Assembly (NCBI GenBank): GCA_021774335.1
Contig: JAJFJD010000020.1
Span: forward strand, 186,001 to 250,000
Direction: 5' to 3'
From: Alphaproteobacteria bacterium
GTDB lineage: Bacteria; Pseudomonadota; Alphaproteobacteria; UBA8366
Length of the DNA stretch: 64,000 nucleotides
Below, one piece after another: positions 1-9,190 of this stretch (positions are counted from its first letter, which is position 1; every line of letters starts with the position of its first letter). Position numbers and translations under genes: made by a program. A model generated the notes under the pieces. That model was not told the DNA's origin. It did not search any database and saw nothing but the letters and a program-made list of their open reading frames with translations.

Positions 1-264
1 TTCTATCTGGCGCGCTTCACCGTCTGGCAGTTTTTCCTGCATCTGATGCCGGAAACCTATGAAGACAGCAAGGGCGCGCCAAACGTCGCCAGTGAAATTC
101 TCAAGGGCTTAATCGATCATCAGGTCGTGGTCCTGACAATGCTTGTCTTCCTCATCTCACCGATGGCGTGCTTGGCAATTTTCACATTTCAGGCGCTGCT
201 GCTGTGTGCCATTTGGCTCCGCTATTTCAAGCGCGGGCTCCAGTACACAGCCGACACCAAATAA
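1..264 (+). CDS. C-terminal fragment of an integral membrane protein
   Basis: The reading frame is open from the first base of the window and ends at TAA 262-264, so only the last 87 residues of a protein are seen. The visible part begins with an aromatic-rich segment (FYLARFTVWQFFLHL) and contains two strongly hydrophobic stretches, around residues 50-63 and 65-75, that would form a hairpin or two membrane helices, followed by a basic, polar tail. No family can be assigned from this fragment. Its neighbours are polysaccharide genes, so a membrane component of polysaccharide assembly is possible but not shown. Confidence 0.6.
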   Translation, partial: FYLARFTVWQFFLHLMPETYEDSKGAPNVASEILKGLIDHQVVVLTMLVFLISPMACLAIFTFQALLLCAIWLRYFKRGLQYTADTK

Positions 265-420
265 TCATCCCAAGAGCCGATCGTATCACCGCGGAAAGTC
301 TGTTTTCGGCGTTAACGATCCATCCATAGCGACCTCTCTATAGTGCGATGGCGCTTGATAGACCCCTCAAATCTATACGATTTAGGAGCGGTTTCCTGGT
401 ATGCTGTATATTGAGAGATC

Positions 421-1602
421 ATGAATATCCTATTGGCCCACAACTATTATCAGCAGGCCGGCGGCGAAGATACGTGCTTTGCCGCCGAAGCGAAGCTGTT
501 GCGGGACAACGGACACAACGTGATCTGCCATACAGAAGACAACAAAAACGTAGGAAAATTCAACTATATTTCTTTATCTGCCAAAGCAATATGGAATAAA
601 CAATCATACTCAAAAATAAAAAATACCATTCGAGATAATAAAATAGAGGTTGTACATTTCCACAATACTTTACCGCTCATCTCGCCGGCGGCTTATTACG
701 CAGCCCGATCCGAAGGCGCCGCTGTGGTCCAGACCCTTCACAACTATCGCCTGATCTGCCCGTCGGGAATTATGACGCGCAACAATCGCGTCTGCGCAGA
801 TTGCGCAGGGAAGGCCGTGACGTGGCCAGCCGTCTTGCACGCGTGTTATCGCAATGATCGGGTCGCATCGGCCGTCGTGACGACGATGCTCGCCACACAC
901 AGGGCCTTGGGTACGTGGCATAAGAAAGTCGACGCTTTCATCGCTATCACGGAGTTCGCACGCCAGCGGCTCATAGACGGTGGAGTTTCCGACCGCCTCA
1001 TCACCGTCAAACCGAATTTCGTTGATCCCGACCCCGGCGTCAGCACGCAATCCGACGGCTACGCGTTATTCCTCGGGCGGTTGTCGCCCGAAAAAGGGAT
1101 CGAGACCATGCTGGCGGCCTGGGAGAAGCTATCACCCGGGATGACCCTGAAAGTCGTCGGCGACGGTCCATTACGCGACACCGTCAAGAACGCGGCTGCC
1201 CGAAATCCGGCGATCGAGTTCATCGGCCGGGTCGAACGGGAACAAGTCTTCGCGCTGTTGGAAAAATGCGCCTTTCTGGTTTTTCCGTCGGAATGGTACG
1301 AGACCTTCGGATTGGTTGCGATTGAAGCTTTTGCCAAGGGTAAACCCGTCGTCGCGTCACGGCTTGGCGCGATGGCCGAAATCATCCAGGACCATCACAC
1401 CGGGCTCCATTTCGAGCCCGGTGACGTTCAAGACCTTGCAGAAAAAATTCGATGGGCGGCCGATCACGCCGACGAAATGCAGGCATACGGCCGGAACGCA
1501 CGGGATACTTATCTGGAGAAATATTCCGCCCAGAAAAACTATGCCGCGCTTATGGCGATATATGCATCCGCGCTACAGCACGTGTCCGCGCTAGGCGAAT
1601 AG
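421..1602 (+). CDS. GT4 family glycosyltransferase with Cys cluster
   Basis: A 393-residue GT-B fold glycosyltransferase of family GT4, expected to transfer a sugar from a nucleotide donor to a lipid-linked glycan at the cytoplasmic face of the inner membrane. It opens with MNILLAHNYY and the acceptor-domain GGED motif. The donor-binding domain begins near residue 215 (LGRLSPEKG) and holds the E-x7-E region near residue 290 (EWYETFGLVAIEAF). Cysteines near 113, 125, 128 and 142 form a C...CxxC...C group also present in the paralogue at 7799-8986; it may be structural or metal binding. The start follows GAGAG about 6 bases upstream. Bases 541-660 are only about 26% GC against about 58-60% on either side, an unusual internal island. 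Sugar specificity cannot be read from sequence. Confidence 0.9.
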   Translation: MNILLAHNYYQQAGGEDTCFAAEAKLLRDNGHNVICHTEDNKNVGKFNYISLSAKAIWNKQSYSKIKNTIRDNKIEVVHFHNTLPLISPAAYYAARSEGAAVVQTLHNYRLICPSGIMTRNNRVCADCAGKAVTWPAVLHACYRNDRVASAVVTTMLATHRALGTWHKKVDAFIAITEFARQRLIDGGVSDRLITVKPNFVDPDPGVSTQSDGYALFLGRLSPEKGIETMLAAWEKLSPGMTLKVVGDGPLRDTVKNAAARNPAIEFIGRVEREQVFALLEKCAFLVFPSEWYETFGLVAIEAFAKGKPVVASRLGAMAEIIQDHHTGLHFEPGDVQDLAEKIRWAADHADEMQAYGRNARDTYLEKYSAQKNYAALMAIYASALQHVSALGE

Positions 1603-1616
1603 AAACGTACCGGCGA

Positions 1617-3122
1617 TCAACTGCGGCAGGTTAACTTCATCGGCTGTGCTTGCTTCACGATGAGCTGGCCATTCGGCTCCATGCCGTTTTCCTGAAAAAC
1701 TTTCCAGGTTCGAAATCCGTCGAGAATTGCAAATCCGGCCAAGTCGGGATTCGGAATGACATAGGTGTTCCGGTCGAAGCGGTTGTTGGAGTCCGTGTCG
1801 AACCACTTTTCCTGATAGTCGGCAATCATGCCATTCCGACCGCGGTTCCCCAGATGAATGATCCGGTTGTTGTGTATATAGTTGTTCTGGCTCAAGTATT
1901 CGCCATATTCGCCGGTGCCGCGCTTCTGATGGATGATGGTGATCCCATTGCCGTAGCCGGCAGCCACCTCGACGACATTGCCGTACACTTCTGTGTCCTG
2001 GCTGTTCAGCACCAGGATTTGCGCACCCCAGAGCCAACCGTCCCGGTCGGTAGCATTCTGAGCGACGACATTGTTGCGGATCACCATCGCGTAGGAAATT
2101 TCGTTGGCGATGCCGACCCGGGCATTTCGGAACACCCGATTTCCTTCGAAGATCGTATCGATGTTGTCGATGTCGTTCCACATCCCGACACCGTTGTTGT
2201 TGTGAATGCACGAATTGCGCACCACAAGATCCCGGGAGTTATCGAACTTGAAGCCGCCGGCTTCCCAACCATAGGCGAAATTGGCATAGTTGTTATAGGC
2301 GATCTCGACGCCCTCGATGACGGCATTGTCGCCGCTGCCCGCCATCCCCATCTGGCCATTATTGCTGTAGGAACCGCCGGATACGCGCATCTCCTTACCG
2401 ATGAACAAGCCAAGGCCATGGTTCCAGCGCGCGCTGACATTGGAGACGATCCAACGTTCGCTGCGTTTGCCGTCGATCGCGCCCGACTGTGCCTGGGACG
2501 CATATTTTTCGACGATCAGGTTTTCGAGCCTTACGTCCGTCGAGCGGCCGGTAAAGGCGACCGGCAGGTAGCTCAACTCAATCTTCGCGCCCTGCGGATC
2601 GTCAACGATAAAAGCCTGGTTCGCCTCGTAGTACCACGTGCCTGCGACCAGCTTGTCCAAGGATGCGACGCGGTGAAACAACCGGTCGTTAAAAAACAGA
2701 TCTTCCCTGAATTTGCACGTCTCGTACCCCTCATTGCAGTCGCCGTGCGGCCGCAGCGGATTGGGTAGCCCCGCCGCGATCCAATGATCACCCTCACGCC
2801 GCCACTTGTCCACGATAGCCGCACCGCTGATGATGACTTCGCCGGTACCAAAGAACTGCTGACGATCCTTCGGTACGATGACGTTCCCCCGGTATACGCC
2901 GGGCTCGAACACGAACATCGTCCCGCTGGGATGATCTTCGACGACTTTGGCGACGTTATCGCCGGGGCTGACGACAACCTGCTTGTCGAGCGGGACCCGC
3001 TCGGAGAAAGCGGCAGCGCCATGGCTCCGAAACGCGTAGCCTGCCGCGCCCGCCATCAACACGATCACGGCGATCGACAGCCATTTTGCGGTGGTACTCA
3101 TGCTTTTAACTAGTTCCGTCAT
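1617..3122 (-). CDS. Membrane-anchored right-handed parallel beta-helix protein
   Basis: About 501 residues from ATG 3122, which is preceded by GAGGA in the transcript; an upstream ATG at 3149 and a downstream one at 3101 are alternatives. A single hydrophobic segment near residues 13-31 follows a short basic N terminus, so the protein is a signal-anchored or secreted periplasmic protein. The rest is rich in short Asn- and Gly-containing repeats such as VIRNNVV, VEVAAGYGNGI and NNYIHNNRI, typical of the right-handed beta-helix found in NosD-like proteins, pectate lyases and alginate C5-epimerases. A role in modifying or cleaving the secreted polysaccharide fits the context. No catalytic residues can be assigned with confidence. 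It converges on the GT4 gene ending at 1602, only 14 bases away. Confidence 0.82.
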   Translation of the reverse strand: MTELVKSMSTTAKWLSIAVIVLMAGAAGYAFRSHGAAAFSERVPLDKQVVVSPGDNVAKVVEDHPSGTMFVFEPGVYRGNVIVPKDRQQFFGTGEVIISGAAIVDKWRREGDHWIAAGLPNPLRPHGDCNEGYETCKFREDLFFNDRLFHRVASLDKLVAGTWYYEANQAFIVDDPQGAKIELSYLPVAFTGRSTDVRLENLIVEKYASQAQSGAIDGKRSERWIVSNVSARWNHGLGLFIGKEMRVSGGSYSNNGQMGMAGSGDNAVIEGVEIAYNNYANFAYGWEAGGFKFDNSRDLVVRNSCIHNNNGVGMWNDIDNIDTIFEGNRVFRNARVGIANEISYAMVIRNNVVAQNATDRDGWLWGAQILVLNSQDTEVYGNVVEVAAGYGNGITIIHQKRGTGEYGEYLSQNNYIHNNRIIHLGNRGRNGMIADYQEKWFDTDSNNRFDRNTYVIPNPDLAGFAILDGFRTWKVFQENGMEPNGQLIVKQAQPMKLTCRS

Positions 3123-3904
3123 CCTGTCCTCGGCTGGAGCCGTCGCCACGGTGGTAAATTATGCAGATGCGCCGCCGACGAATTCCTGCCGGCAGCGCGA
3201 TCCGAGATGATTTTCGGTCAATTTTGAGCCGGCAGCACACCCCTTTAGGGGTAATTTAGAAGATCATTCGTAGTAAAACCGCGGGGTCCGAATAAACCCG
3301 AATTTAACATGAACACAAACCATGTATATTACGTCCATTTATAATAATTATTTCATATTATAGGTAATTTAATTCATGTTATATAAATACTTATCCATTC
3401 TATTCTTAAATAACCTAAATTACATTTAGATAATATTTTTCTTCCAAACACTTTACGCACTCTATTGTGGCGAATCACATTGTTTCGAGCGACGTAGACG
3501 TCGTAGCCTACCTGGTTACGTAAGCGGAGCAACCAAACATCACTACGATTGCCGTCGCAGGAGGGGACGATAGAAAGCAACGAATCACACCGGAGTAGAG
3601 GGCGAAGAAGCGGTGCGGGCCATTTCGCCCGCCTAACAGCCAAATCACTCGCAATGTCGACGAAATCTGACTAGAACACTCACTCTGGGGTCACACTCGG
3701 CTCGGCAATACACAGCCAGTTTTAGACTATGTCGCCTTTCGAACCGGCGTAGAAAACGCACCCGGAAACCAAACGAAAATAGCTCCAAATGGGTACGGCG
3801 ATCGGACTATATGCACCCTTCTCTTTGCAACGCATGATCCAATTCAAATTAAGAGCTACACATATAAATTCCGTTGTAAAACAATGTGATGTTTCGGTGA
3901 CCCC
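3123..3904. other. AT-rich divergent intergenic region
   Basis: This 780-base spacer separates two divergently transcribed genes and must contain both promoters. Bases 3301-3420 are about 19% GC by direct count, far below the coding regions around it. A compact palindrome ACCCCTTTAGGGGT lies at 3239-3252. An 89-codon open frame on the minus strand (3374-3643) has no recognisable protein character. No RNA gene or mobile element was recognised. Confidence 0.6.
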
Positions 3905-4747
3905 ATGATGAACGAAGCGGCAATTAAAGATTTTTGGAACACGCATCCTTGCGGTGATCAGCAGGTTGGTGGCCTTAAGGACGACTACGAAGATTTTTTT
4001 AATAAATACGACGCGTTCCGCTACAACACCGAGAGCCATATTTTGCGGTGTCTCGACGAAGTCGATTTCAAGGACAAGCGTGTGCTCGAAATCGGATTGG
4101 GTGAAGGTGCGGACAGCGAGCAGATTATCCGCCGCGGCGGGCGCTGGAGTGGCCTGGACCTGACCCCAGAGTCCATTTCCCGGCTGCAGACGCGCATGGA
4201 AATCCGCGGCTTGGATTACGACGAGTTGAAATGCGGCAGCATTCTTGATGCCCCCTACGAAGACAATTCCTTCGATATCGTGTTTTCTCATGGCGTGCTG
4301 CACCACGTTCCGGATATCCATCAGGCGCAAAAAGAAATCGCCCGCGTCCTGAAGCCGGACGGCAAGCTCGTGATCATGATGTATGCGAAGGTGTCGCTGA
4401 ACTATCTGCTGGCGATCTGCGTACTGCGACGGCTCGGACTGATGTTTCTGTATGCGACGGGTATTAGCCTCGGCAAAATCTACGACGAGCACTACGAACT
4501 CGCGAAAGAGGTTGGCCTACTTAAGTATCTGAAGATGGACAATTTCATCCATCGCAACACCGATGGTCCGCTCAATCCGTACAGCAAGGTCTATACCGCC
4601 AAGGAGATCGAAGCGGACTTCCCATTGTTCGAAATGGAACGCGCCCACAAAGAACATATGCACGCGCCGCCGTTGTCGGTGAATCACCTGCCGGGCGCCG
4701 GACTGATGGGCTGGCATCTGTGGGCCCATATGACGCCGCGGAAGTGA
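3905..4747 (+). CDS. Class I SAM-dependent methyltransferase
   Basis: A 280-residue methyltransferase. Motif I (VLEIGLGEGAD) lies near residue 60, the acidic ribose-binding position follows at WSGLDLTPES, and the post-II region reads FDIVFSHGVLHHVPD, the pattern of the Methyltransf_11 group. The N terminus (IKDFWNTHPCGDQ) and C terminus match methyltransferases commonly found in O-antigen and capsule loci, where they methylate sugar hydroxyls or act on small molecules. It stands alone on the plus strand and is followed by an intrinsic terminator at 4839-4864. ATG codons at 3905 and 3908 are adjacent and neither has a strong Shine-Dalgarno sequence. Substrate unknown. Confidence 0.85.
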   Translation: MMNEAAIKDFWNTHPCGDQQVGGLKDDYEDFFNKYDAFRYNTESHILRCLDEVDFKDKRVLEIGLGEGADSEQIIRRGGRWSGLDLTPESISRLQTRMEIRGLDYDELKCGSILDAPYEDNSFDIVFSHGVLHHVPDIHQAQKEIARVLKPDGKLVIMMYAKVSLNYLLAICVLRRLGLMFLYATGISLGKIYDEHYELAKEVGLLKYLKMDNFIHRNTDGPLNPYSKVYTAKEIEADFPLFEMERAHKEHMHAPPLSVNHLPGAGLMGWHLWAHMTPRK

Positions 4748-5096
4748 GCCTTCGGACGACCGACCGCCAGTTCGTGACGACGTAGCAGCGGCAGGCCGAA
4801 AGAGACAAATCTACCAAACCTAGAAACATTTCGACCAAAAAAGGGTGCCGACCGGCGCCCTTTTCGCTGTGCGCCCGAGCGACTCGCAGCACATTTTCTT
4901 TGAGCCTTCCCACCCTTGCAACGGACATCATCGCAGATCACAACGGCTTTAAAATACGGCCGCACGACGCCCAAGGAACCGATTAGCAGGACGTTAGGGG
5001 ATGCGGAGACGCAGTGTCGCCTCTGGAAACGTCATCGCTGGGCCTTCCCGAACTATTGATCCTGATAGGTGCAAGAAGTCGAGGCTCGGGCGACGT
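4748..5096. other. Convergent intergenic region
   Basis: This spacer lies between the ends of the methyltransferase (plus) and the O-antigen ligase (minus). It holds one intrinsic terminator at 4839-4864. The remaining 230 bases show no supported gene or repeat. Confidence 0.6.
4839..4864. terminator. Bidirectional intrinsic terminator
   Basis: The stem AAAAGGGTGCC (4839-4849) pairs with GGCGCCCTTTT (4854-4864) around the tetraloop GACC, with a single T-G wobble. Flanking A and T runs let it work in both directions, ending the methyltransferase on the plus strand and the ligase on the minus strand. The sequence is nearly identical to the terminator at 10517-10544. Confidence 0.85.
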
Positions 5097-6443
5097 CTAC
5101 AAACGGCCGGGCGACGCGCCAGGCTCAGATCGCAGCGACGCGTTCGACTGCGCGTACAGCAACCGCTGTTCTTCGGTCAGCGCGACAACGAAGCCCATCA
5201 GTGACCAGAACCAGATTCCCCCCTGGGGGCCTTCCAAATAGACGTCGAAGGACGAGTTCACCATGAACGCCGACATGTAGGCCATACACCAGATGTTGAG
5301 GTCCGCCAGGTCATACTGACCCAGCGATCGCATTCGGAAATACCCTTGCAGCAACAGCAAGCCGACCAACCCGAGGAAGACGACCCACAGCACCAAACCC
5401 GGCATGCCGGAACGCGCCAGGATCGTCAGATGGCCGTTATGCGGGCTCCGGTTCTTCGTTGCATCGGCGAAATTGTGCACCTTGGAGAGATCGACGCCAT
5501 AGCCCCGGCCGTCCCAGAAGAAATCGCCGTGCACCGTCTCCTCATAAATCTTCGTCCACCATTCAATGCGCCAGGACGCGGTGCCCGTGAGTTCCGACTT
5601 GTCCGATTTAGAGACGACGCTCTCAATGTTGTCGAGAATTTGCTGGACCGAGAAGTACCGATCCCCGCCAACAGGAACCTTGATGTCAAAGGCAAGCCCG
5701 AGGAAGACGACGATCAACGCTGGCAGGATGACACGGTTCAACCGGCCCATCGGCTTGAACAGGAGAACGATGGAGCAGGCTAGAAAGACCGACATCATGC
5801 CACCACGGTTCCGGGATCCGGCGGCGATCACACCGATCCCCCAGACCATCCAGAGACTGAATTCCTTCGCCTGCGATATCCGCTGTCCCGGCTTCAAGAA
5901 CCGCCGATGCAACCCGAGTCCGAGAAACGCAGCGACGCCGGCAAGATGCACCGCCATGTCACCCGGCTTCATATGGATCATTGCGGTTTCCGTTCCTGGC
6001 CACTTCGGCAGGATGTCGGCCGCTTTCTGGCCCAGCATATAAAGAATAGGCGCAATGACCAGGAACCAAGGCATCCAAGCGGCAAACCATCGCGGCACCG
6101 CGCCGACCAAGCGGCCCTGCAGCAGCGCTCCAGCAATAAACACCGCATAAAAGGCGTAGCCCCAGACCACCGCATCGCGCAACGCGTTCAGGCCAAACGC
6201 CTCGATATACGGGAGTGTACGGATCGCGCCCCACGTGATGAACAGGATGATCAGCCACATCAGTGGCGACCCGAACATACGGCTACTATAGCTCCCGGCC
6301 AGTAAGAGAAAGAAGCTGAATGCCAGGAAAACTTCACCGATAAAGATCGGCGCCACGCCGACATAGGCGAAGCCCTTGTTGAACACGGCATAGCCGATCA
6401 GGAGCACACCCACAGCAATCAGGTAGAACCGAGAGACCGACAT
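5097..6443 (-). CDS. O-antigen ligase/polymerase family membrane protein (Wzy_C domain)
   Basis: A 448-residue polytopic inner-membrane protein with about 11-12 hydrophobic helices. A large periplasmic loop precedes the motif SPHNGHLTILARSGMPG near residue 333, characteristic of the Wzy/WaaL superfamily; a second family hallmark is the Arg-rich loop SRNRGGMMSVFLA near residue 210. Members either polymerise undecaprenyl-linked repeat units or ligate glycan to lipid A or another acceptor, and sequence alone does not separate the two. The start ATG at 6443 is preceded by GGAG at a good distance. The gene is transcribed alone toward the terminator at 4839-4864. With the flippase at 14808 and the WbaP-like transferase at 19241 it would complete a Wzx/Wzy-type pathway. 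Confidence 0.88.
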   Translation of the reverse strand: MSVSRFYLIAVGVLLIGYAVFNKGFAYVGVAPIFIGEVFLAFSFFLLLAGSYSSRMFGSPLMWLIILFITWGAIRTLPYIEAFGLNALRDAVVWGYAFYAVFIAGALLQGRLVGAVPRWFAAWMPWFLVIAPILYMLGQKAADILPKWPGTETAMIHMKPGDMAVHLAGVAAFLGLGLHRRFLKPGQRISQAKEFSLWMVWGIGVIAAGSRNRGGMMSVFLACSIVLLFKPMGRLNRVILPALIVVFLGLAFDIKVPVGGDRYFSVQQILDNIESVVSKSDKSELTGTASWRIEWWTKIYEETVHGDFFWDGRGYGVDLSKVHNFADATKNRSPHNGHLTILARSGMPGLVLWVVFLGLVGLLLLQGYFRMRSLGQYDLADLNIWCMAYMSAFMVNSSFDVYLEGPQGGIWFWSLMGFVVALTEEQRLLYAQSNASLRSEPGASPGRL

Positions 6444-6615
6444 TATCGCTCCGTTCTCAAACGCCGCGCCCCGGCGCAGGTCTGGCGATCTGGGATTTGC
6501 ATACCCACCACAACCTGGGAAGACCTGAGAGTGAGCCGCACCATCCGAAATCTATCGCTGAAAATTTCCATTTGCTCAACTTAATGATAACGGCCGGCCA
6601 CGCCGAACTGACCGA

Positions 6616-7407
6616 TCAAACGACTGCGCTTCGACCCGTCATCTGCTCGAACATCCGCCCGTCGATGCGAATATTCTCAATGTTATAACTCAGTGTCTGG
6701 CTCAAGTCCCACGGTGATCGATTGATAAAACGCGCCGTCGGCGCTTCGTGAAGACGGCCCGGAATGGCGTTGCAGACTGTCCGAAAACCATTCTCCAGGC
6801 AGAAATCCCGGAGATCATCGGTGAAATTCCGGCGCATCCCAAACGGATAGGAAAAATCGGTGACCGGTTGCTGGATAATATCCTCCAGAATTTCTTTCGA
6901 AATCATGATTTCCGATTTTGCTTTTTCCTCCGAGATCGCTCCCAAATCAAAATGGGAATGACTATGGCAACCAATGGTATGGCCGGCCGCCGCGATTTCC
7001 CGGATTTCATCCTCCGACAAAGTTACCCGCTCCCCGGCATGCCGAATCCGGTCGAAAAACCCGTCGATCGCATCCGCATCGGCCTTGCCGCGAATTGGCA
7101 ATGTATTGACATAAAATGTGACCTTGGCACCCAATGACTCGAACAGCGGCAACGCCGCATGCCAGCTCTTGAAATTGTCGTCGAAGGAAATAAACAAAGT
7201 CTTTCCATCGTCGCGTTCAACGAACTCGTCCGCACTTACGAAATCGTAGCCTTGGTCCGCCCAATATCGTATACAGTCGCTAAAGATCGAATACTGGGAC
7301 TCCTCCAATTCATGGAAGTATAGTCCTAGCTTTTCAGGAACATCACGATATGCGACAGTTTTGTGTACTTGGCGAATTGCCATTTGAATTGAGCGTTTCA
7401 GGCTCAT
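6616..7407 (-). CDS. Polysaccharide deacetylase (NodB-type, carbohydrate esterase 4)
   Basis: A 263-residue protein with the NodB homology fold. Motif 1 appears as LFISFDDNF (metal-binding Asp pair) near residue 70, motif 2 as GCHSHSHFDLG with the H-x3-H zinc ligands, and motif 3 as DFSYPFGMR. Family members remove N- or O-acetyl groups from polymeric or lipid-linked sugars. There is no signal peptide, so action on a cytoplasmic or membrane-associated intermediate is likely. It sits upstream of the ligase on the same strand with a 172-base gap. Its substrate cannot be deduced. Confidence 0.87.
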   Translation of the reverse strand: MSLKRSIQMAIRQVHKTVAYRDVPEKLGLYFHELEESQYSIFSDCIRYWADQGYDFVSADEFVERDDGKTLFISFDDNFKSWHAALPLFESLGAKVTFYVNTLPIRGKADADAIDGFFDRIRHAGERVTLSEDEIREIAAAGHTIGCHSHSHFDLGAISEEKAKSEIMISKEILEDIIQQPVTDFSYPFGMRRNFTDDLRDFCLENGFRTVCNAIPGRLHEAPTARFINRSPWDLSQTLSYNIENIRIDGRMFEQMTGRSAVV

Positions 7408-7798
7408 CCGTCTCGAGTCCTTATTAGTTCTGTACGAGCATCTGTTTTCCGGCCTAGATCAACAGCCGTCATCGTAGTTGAATTCGTGCGGCGCAGGCCT
7501 CATCCTTTCGGATTAAGTCCATATCCCGTCAACTAAAGCTTGTGGAAGTAATGCTCATCGAAGCAAGACCGTATATCGTTATTTGGGAAAGAAATCGGAT
7601 TATAGGTCATCGGCCGTTGGTTGAATGGGTATGAAATTCGGGACTTAGCGCATAGACTGTTAAAATTCATGCAGCGATCCTGTAAACCATCATGGATCAC
7701 GCAAAGAATACCCTTCCGATTATCAGTGAATAAAGTGACTGTCGTTTATAGGTTAATCAACCTAAAGTTACTATTGGAAAGAAAAGTCAATCGAATCT
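7408..7798. other. Divergent promoter region
   Basis: A 391-base spacer between the deacetylase (minus) and the second GT4 gene (plus). It is AT-rich toward the plus-strand gene and should contain both promoters. No open frame, repeat or RNA gene is convincing here. Confidence 0.5.
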
Positions 7799-8986
7799 AT
7801 GCGTATTCTACTGGCACATAATCGATACCAGCATAAAGGCGGCGAAGATTCTGTATTCCTCGCCGAGGGCAACCTGCTGCGCGAAAACGGGCATGAGGTG
7901 CTGGAATATACGAAATCCAATGACTCCATCAAGCAACACGGCTCGATTCGCGTTGCAATCGATGCGATTTGGTCAAACCAGTCCTACAAGGAATTGCGGA
8001 AAACCTTTCGAGACAGCAAACCCGACGTCGTCCATGTCCACAATTACACGCCGCGGATATCGCCCGCGATCTTCCATGCGGCGCATGCGGAAAATATTCC
8101 CATCGTTCAGACGTTGCATAACTTCCGCATGGTCTGCGTAGACGGCATGTTGATGCGCAACGGTGCTATCTGCGAAAAATGTGTCGAAAAGCGCGTAAAA
8201 TGGCCTGGCGTAATGCACGGCTGTTATCGCAACAGCCGCCTCGCCAGCGCAACGGTCGCAAGCATGTTGTCGATCCACCACGCGCTGGGAACCTGGCATA
8301 ACAGAGTAACGCGCTACATTACATTGACGGATTTCCAGCGCAACAAATTGATTGCAGCCGGATATCCGGCCGAACGTCTGGTCGTCAAACCGAATTTCTG
8401 CCCAGACTCGGAAGTGATCACAGCGTCCAATGTAGATCGCCGCCGCGGCATGTTCGTTGGGCGGCTCAGTAACGAAAAGGGCATCGATGTCCTGGTCGAT
8501 GCTGCCCACAAATGCAGCACGCCAATCGACCTGGTAGGGTCAGGTCCGAAGCTTGAGGCCGTCCAGGCTGCAGCACCGGACAATCTGCATGTCCATGGAT
8601 ACGTCAACGACGACGATATGCGCCGTATCCAAGAGACCGCACTGTTTCTCGTACTGCCATCGATTGTCTACGAAGGGTTTCCAATGGTCATTCCGGAGGC
8701 CTTTTCGATGGGCATTCCGATCATCGCATCCCGTCATGGCGGCATGCAGGAAATCATAGAAGACGGGGTGACGGGCCTGCATTTCACCCCCGGGGACGCC
8801 AACGATTTGGCGGAAAAGATCAAATGGGCATCGGATAATCCTGACAAAATGCGGGATTTTGGACGGAATGCCCGGCATGTCTATGAAACAAAATTTTCGC
8901 CGGCGCAGAATCTTGACATCCTGACCGGAATTTACCGGGATGCGATCGAAGAAGTGGCACCGGCCCGCGCCCGGGCAATTGCCTGA
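7799..8986 (+). CDS. GT4 family glycosyltransferase, paralogue of the one at 421-1602
   Basis: A 395-residue GT-B glycosyltransferase that aligns along its length with the product of 421-1602. It shares the opening MRILLAHNRYQ...GGED, the AIWSNQSY segment, the Cys cluster (C, CxxC, C in the GMLMRNGAICEKC to GCYRN region), VVKPNF, and the donor-site block VGRLSNEKG through YEGFPMVIPEAFSMG. The E-x7-E motif near residue 290 is intact. It likely adds one residue of the repeat unit at the cytoplasmic membrane face. A GGAAAG run lies about 18 bases upstream of the ATG, with GAAAAG closer. Unlike its paralogue, it has uniform base composition in the N-terminal third. Confidence 0.9.
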   Translation: MRILLAHNRYQHKGGEDSVFLAEGNLLRENGHEVLEYTKSNDSIKQHGSIRVAIDAIWSNQSYKELRKTFRDSKPDVVHVHNYTPRISPAIFHAAHAENIPIVQTLHNFRMVCVDGMLMRNGAICEKCVEKRVKWPGVMHGCYRNSRLASATVASMLSIHHALGTWHNRVTRYITLTDFQRNKLIAAGYPAERLVVKPNFCPDSEVITASNVDRRRGMFVGRLSNEKGIDVLVDAAHKCSTPIDLVGSGPKLEAVQAAAPDNLHVHGYVNDDDMRRIQETALFLVLPSIVYEGFPMVIPEAFSMGIPIIASRHGGMQEIIEDGVTGLHFTPGDANDLAEKIKWASDNPDKMRDFGRNARHVYETKFSPAQNLDILTGIYRDAIEEVAPARARAIA

Positions 8987-9190
8987 GACGGCATCACGCG
9001 CTCATATTTGGTTCTCTCGACACCGTACTTTTTCTATATTGCAGGAGAGAACACCGCCACGGCGGATGGGCAAAAAAGGCGCGTAATACTTGCCCAAAAC
9101 TACAATTAATCTGATTTCTTACTATCGTATTTATTAATGAAAATACTTAATATTTCGATCGAAAATATTGTTAACAAATAATCCGAAAGA

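Noticed and set aside
1650..2768. Plus-strand open frame of 372 codons, Val/Asp/Ile rich
   Set aside because: It mirrors the beta-helix gene on the minus strand and has a biased composition typical of a shadow frame.
3374..3643. 89-codon minus-strand frame in the AT-rich spacer
   Set aside because: It has no ribosome-binding site and no recognisable protein character; the region is better explained as promoter DNA.
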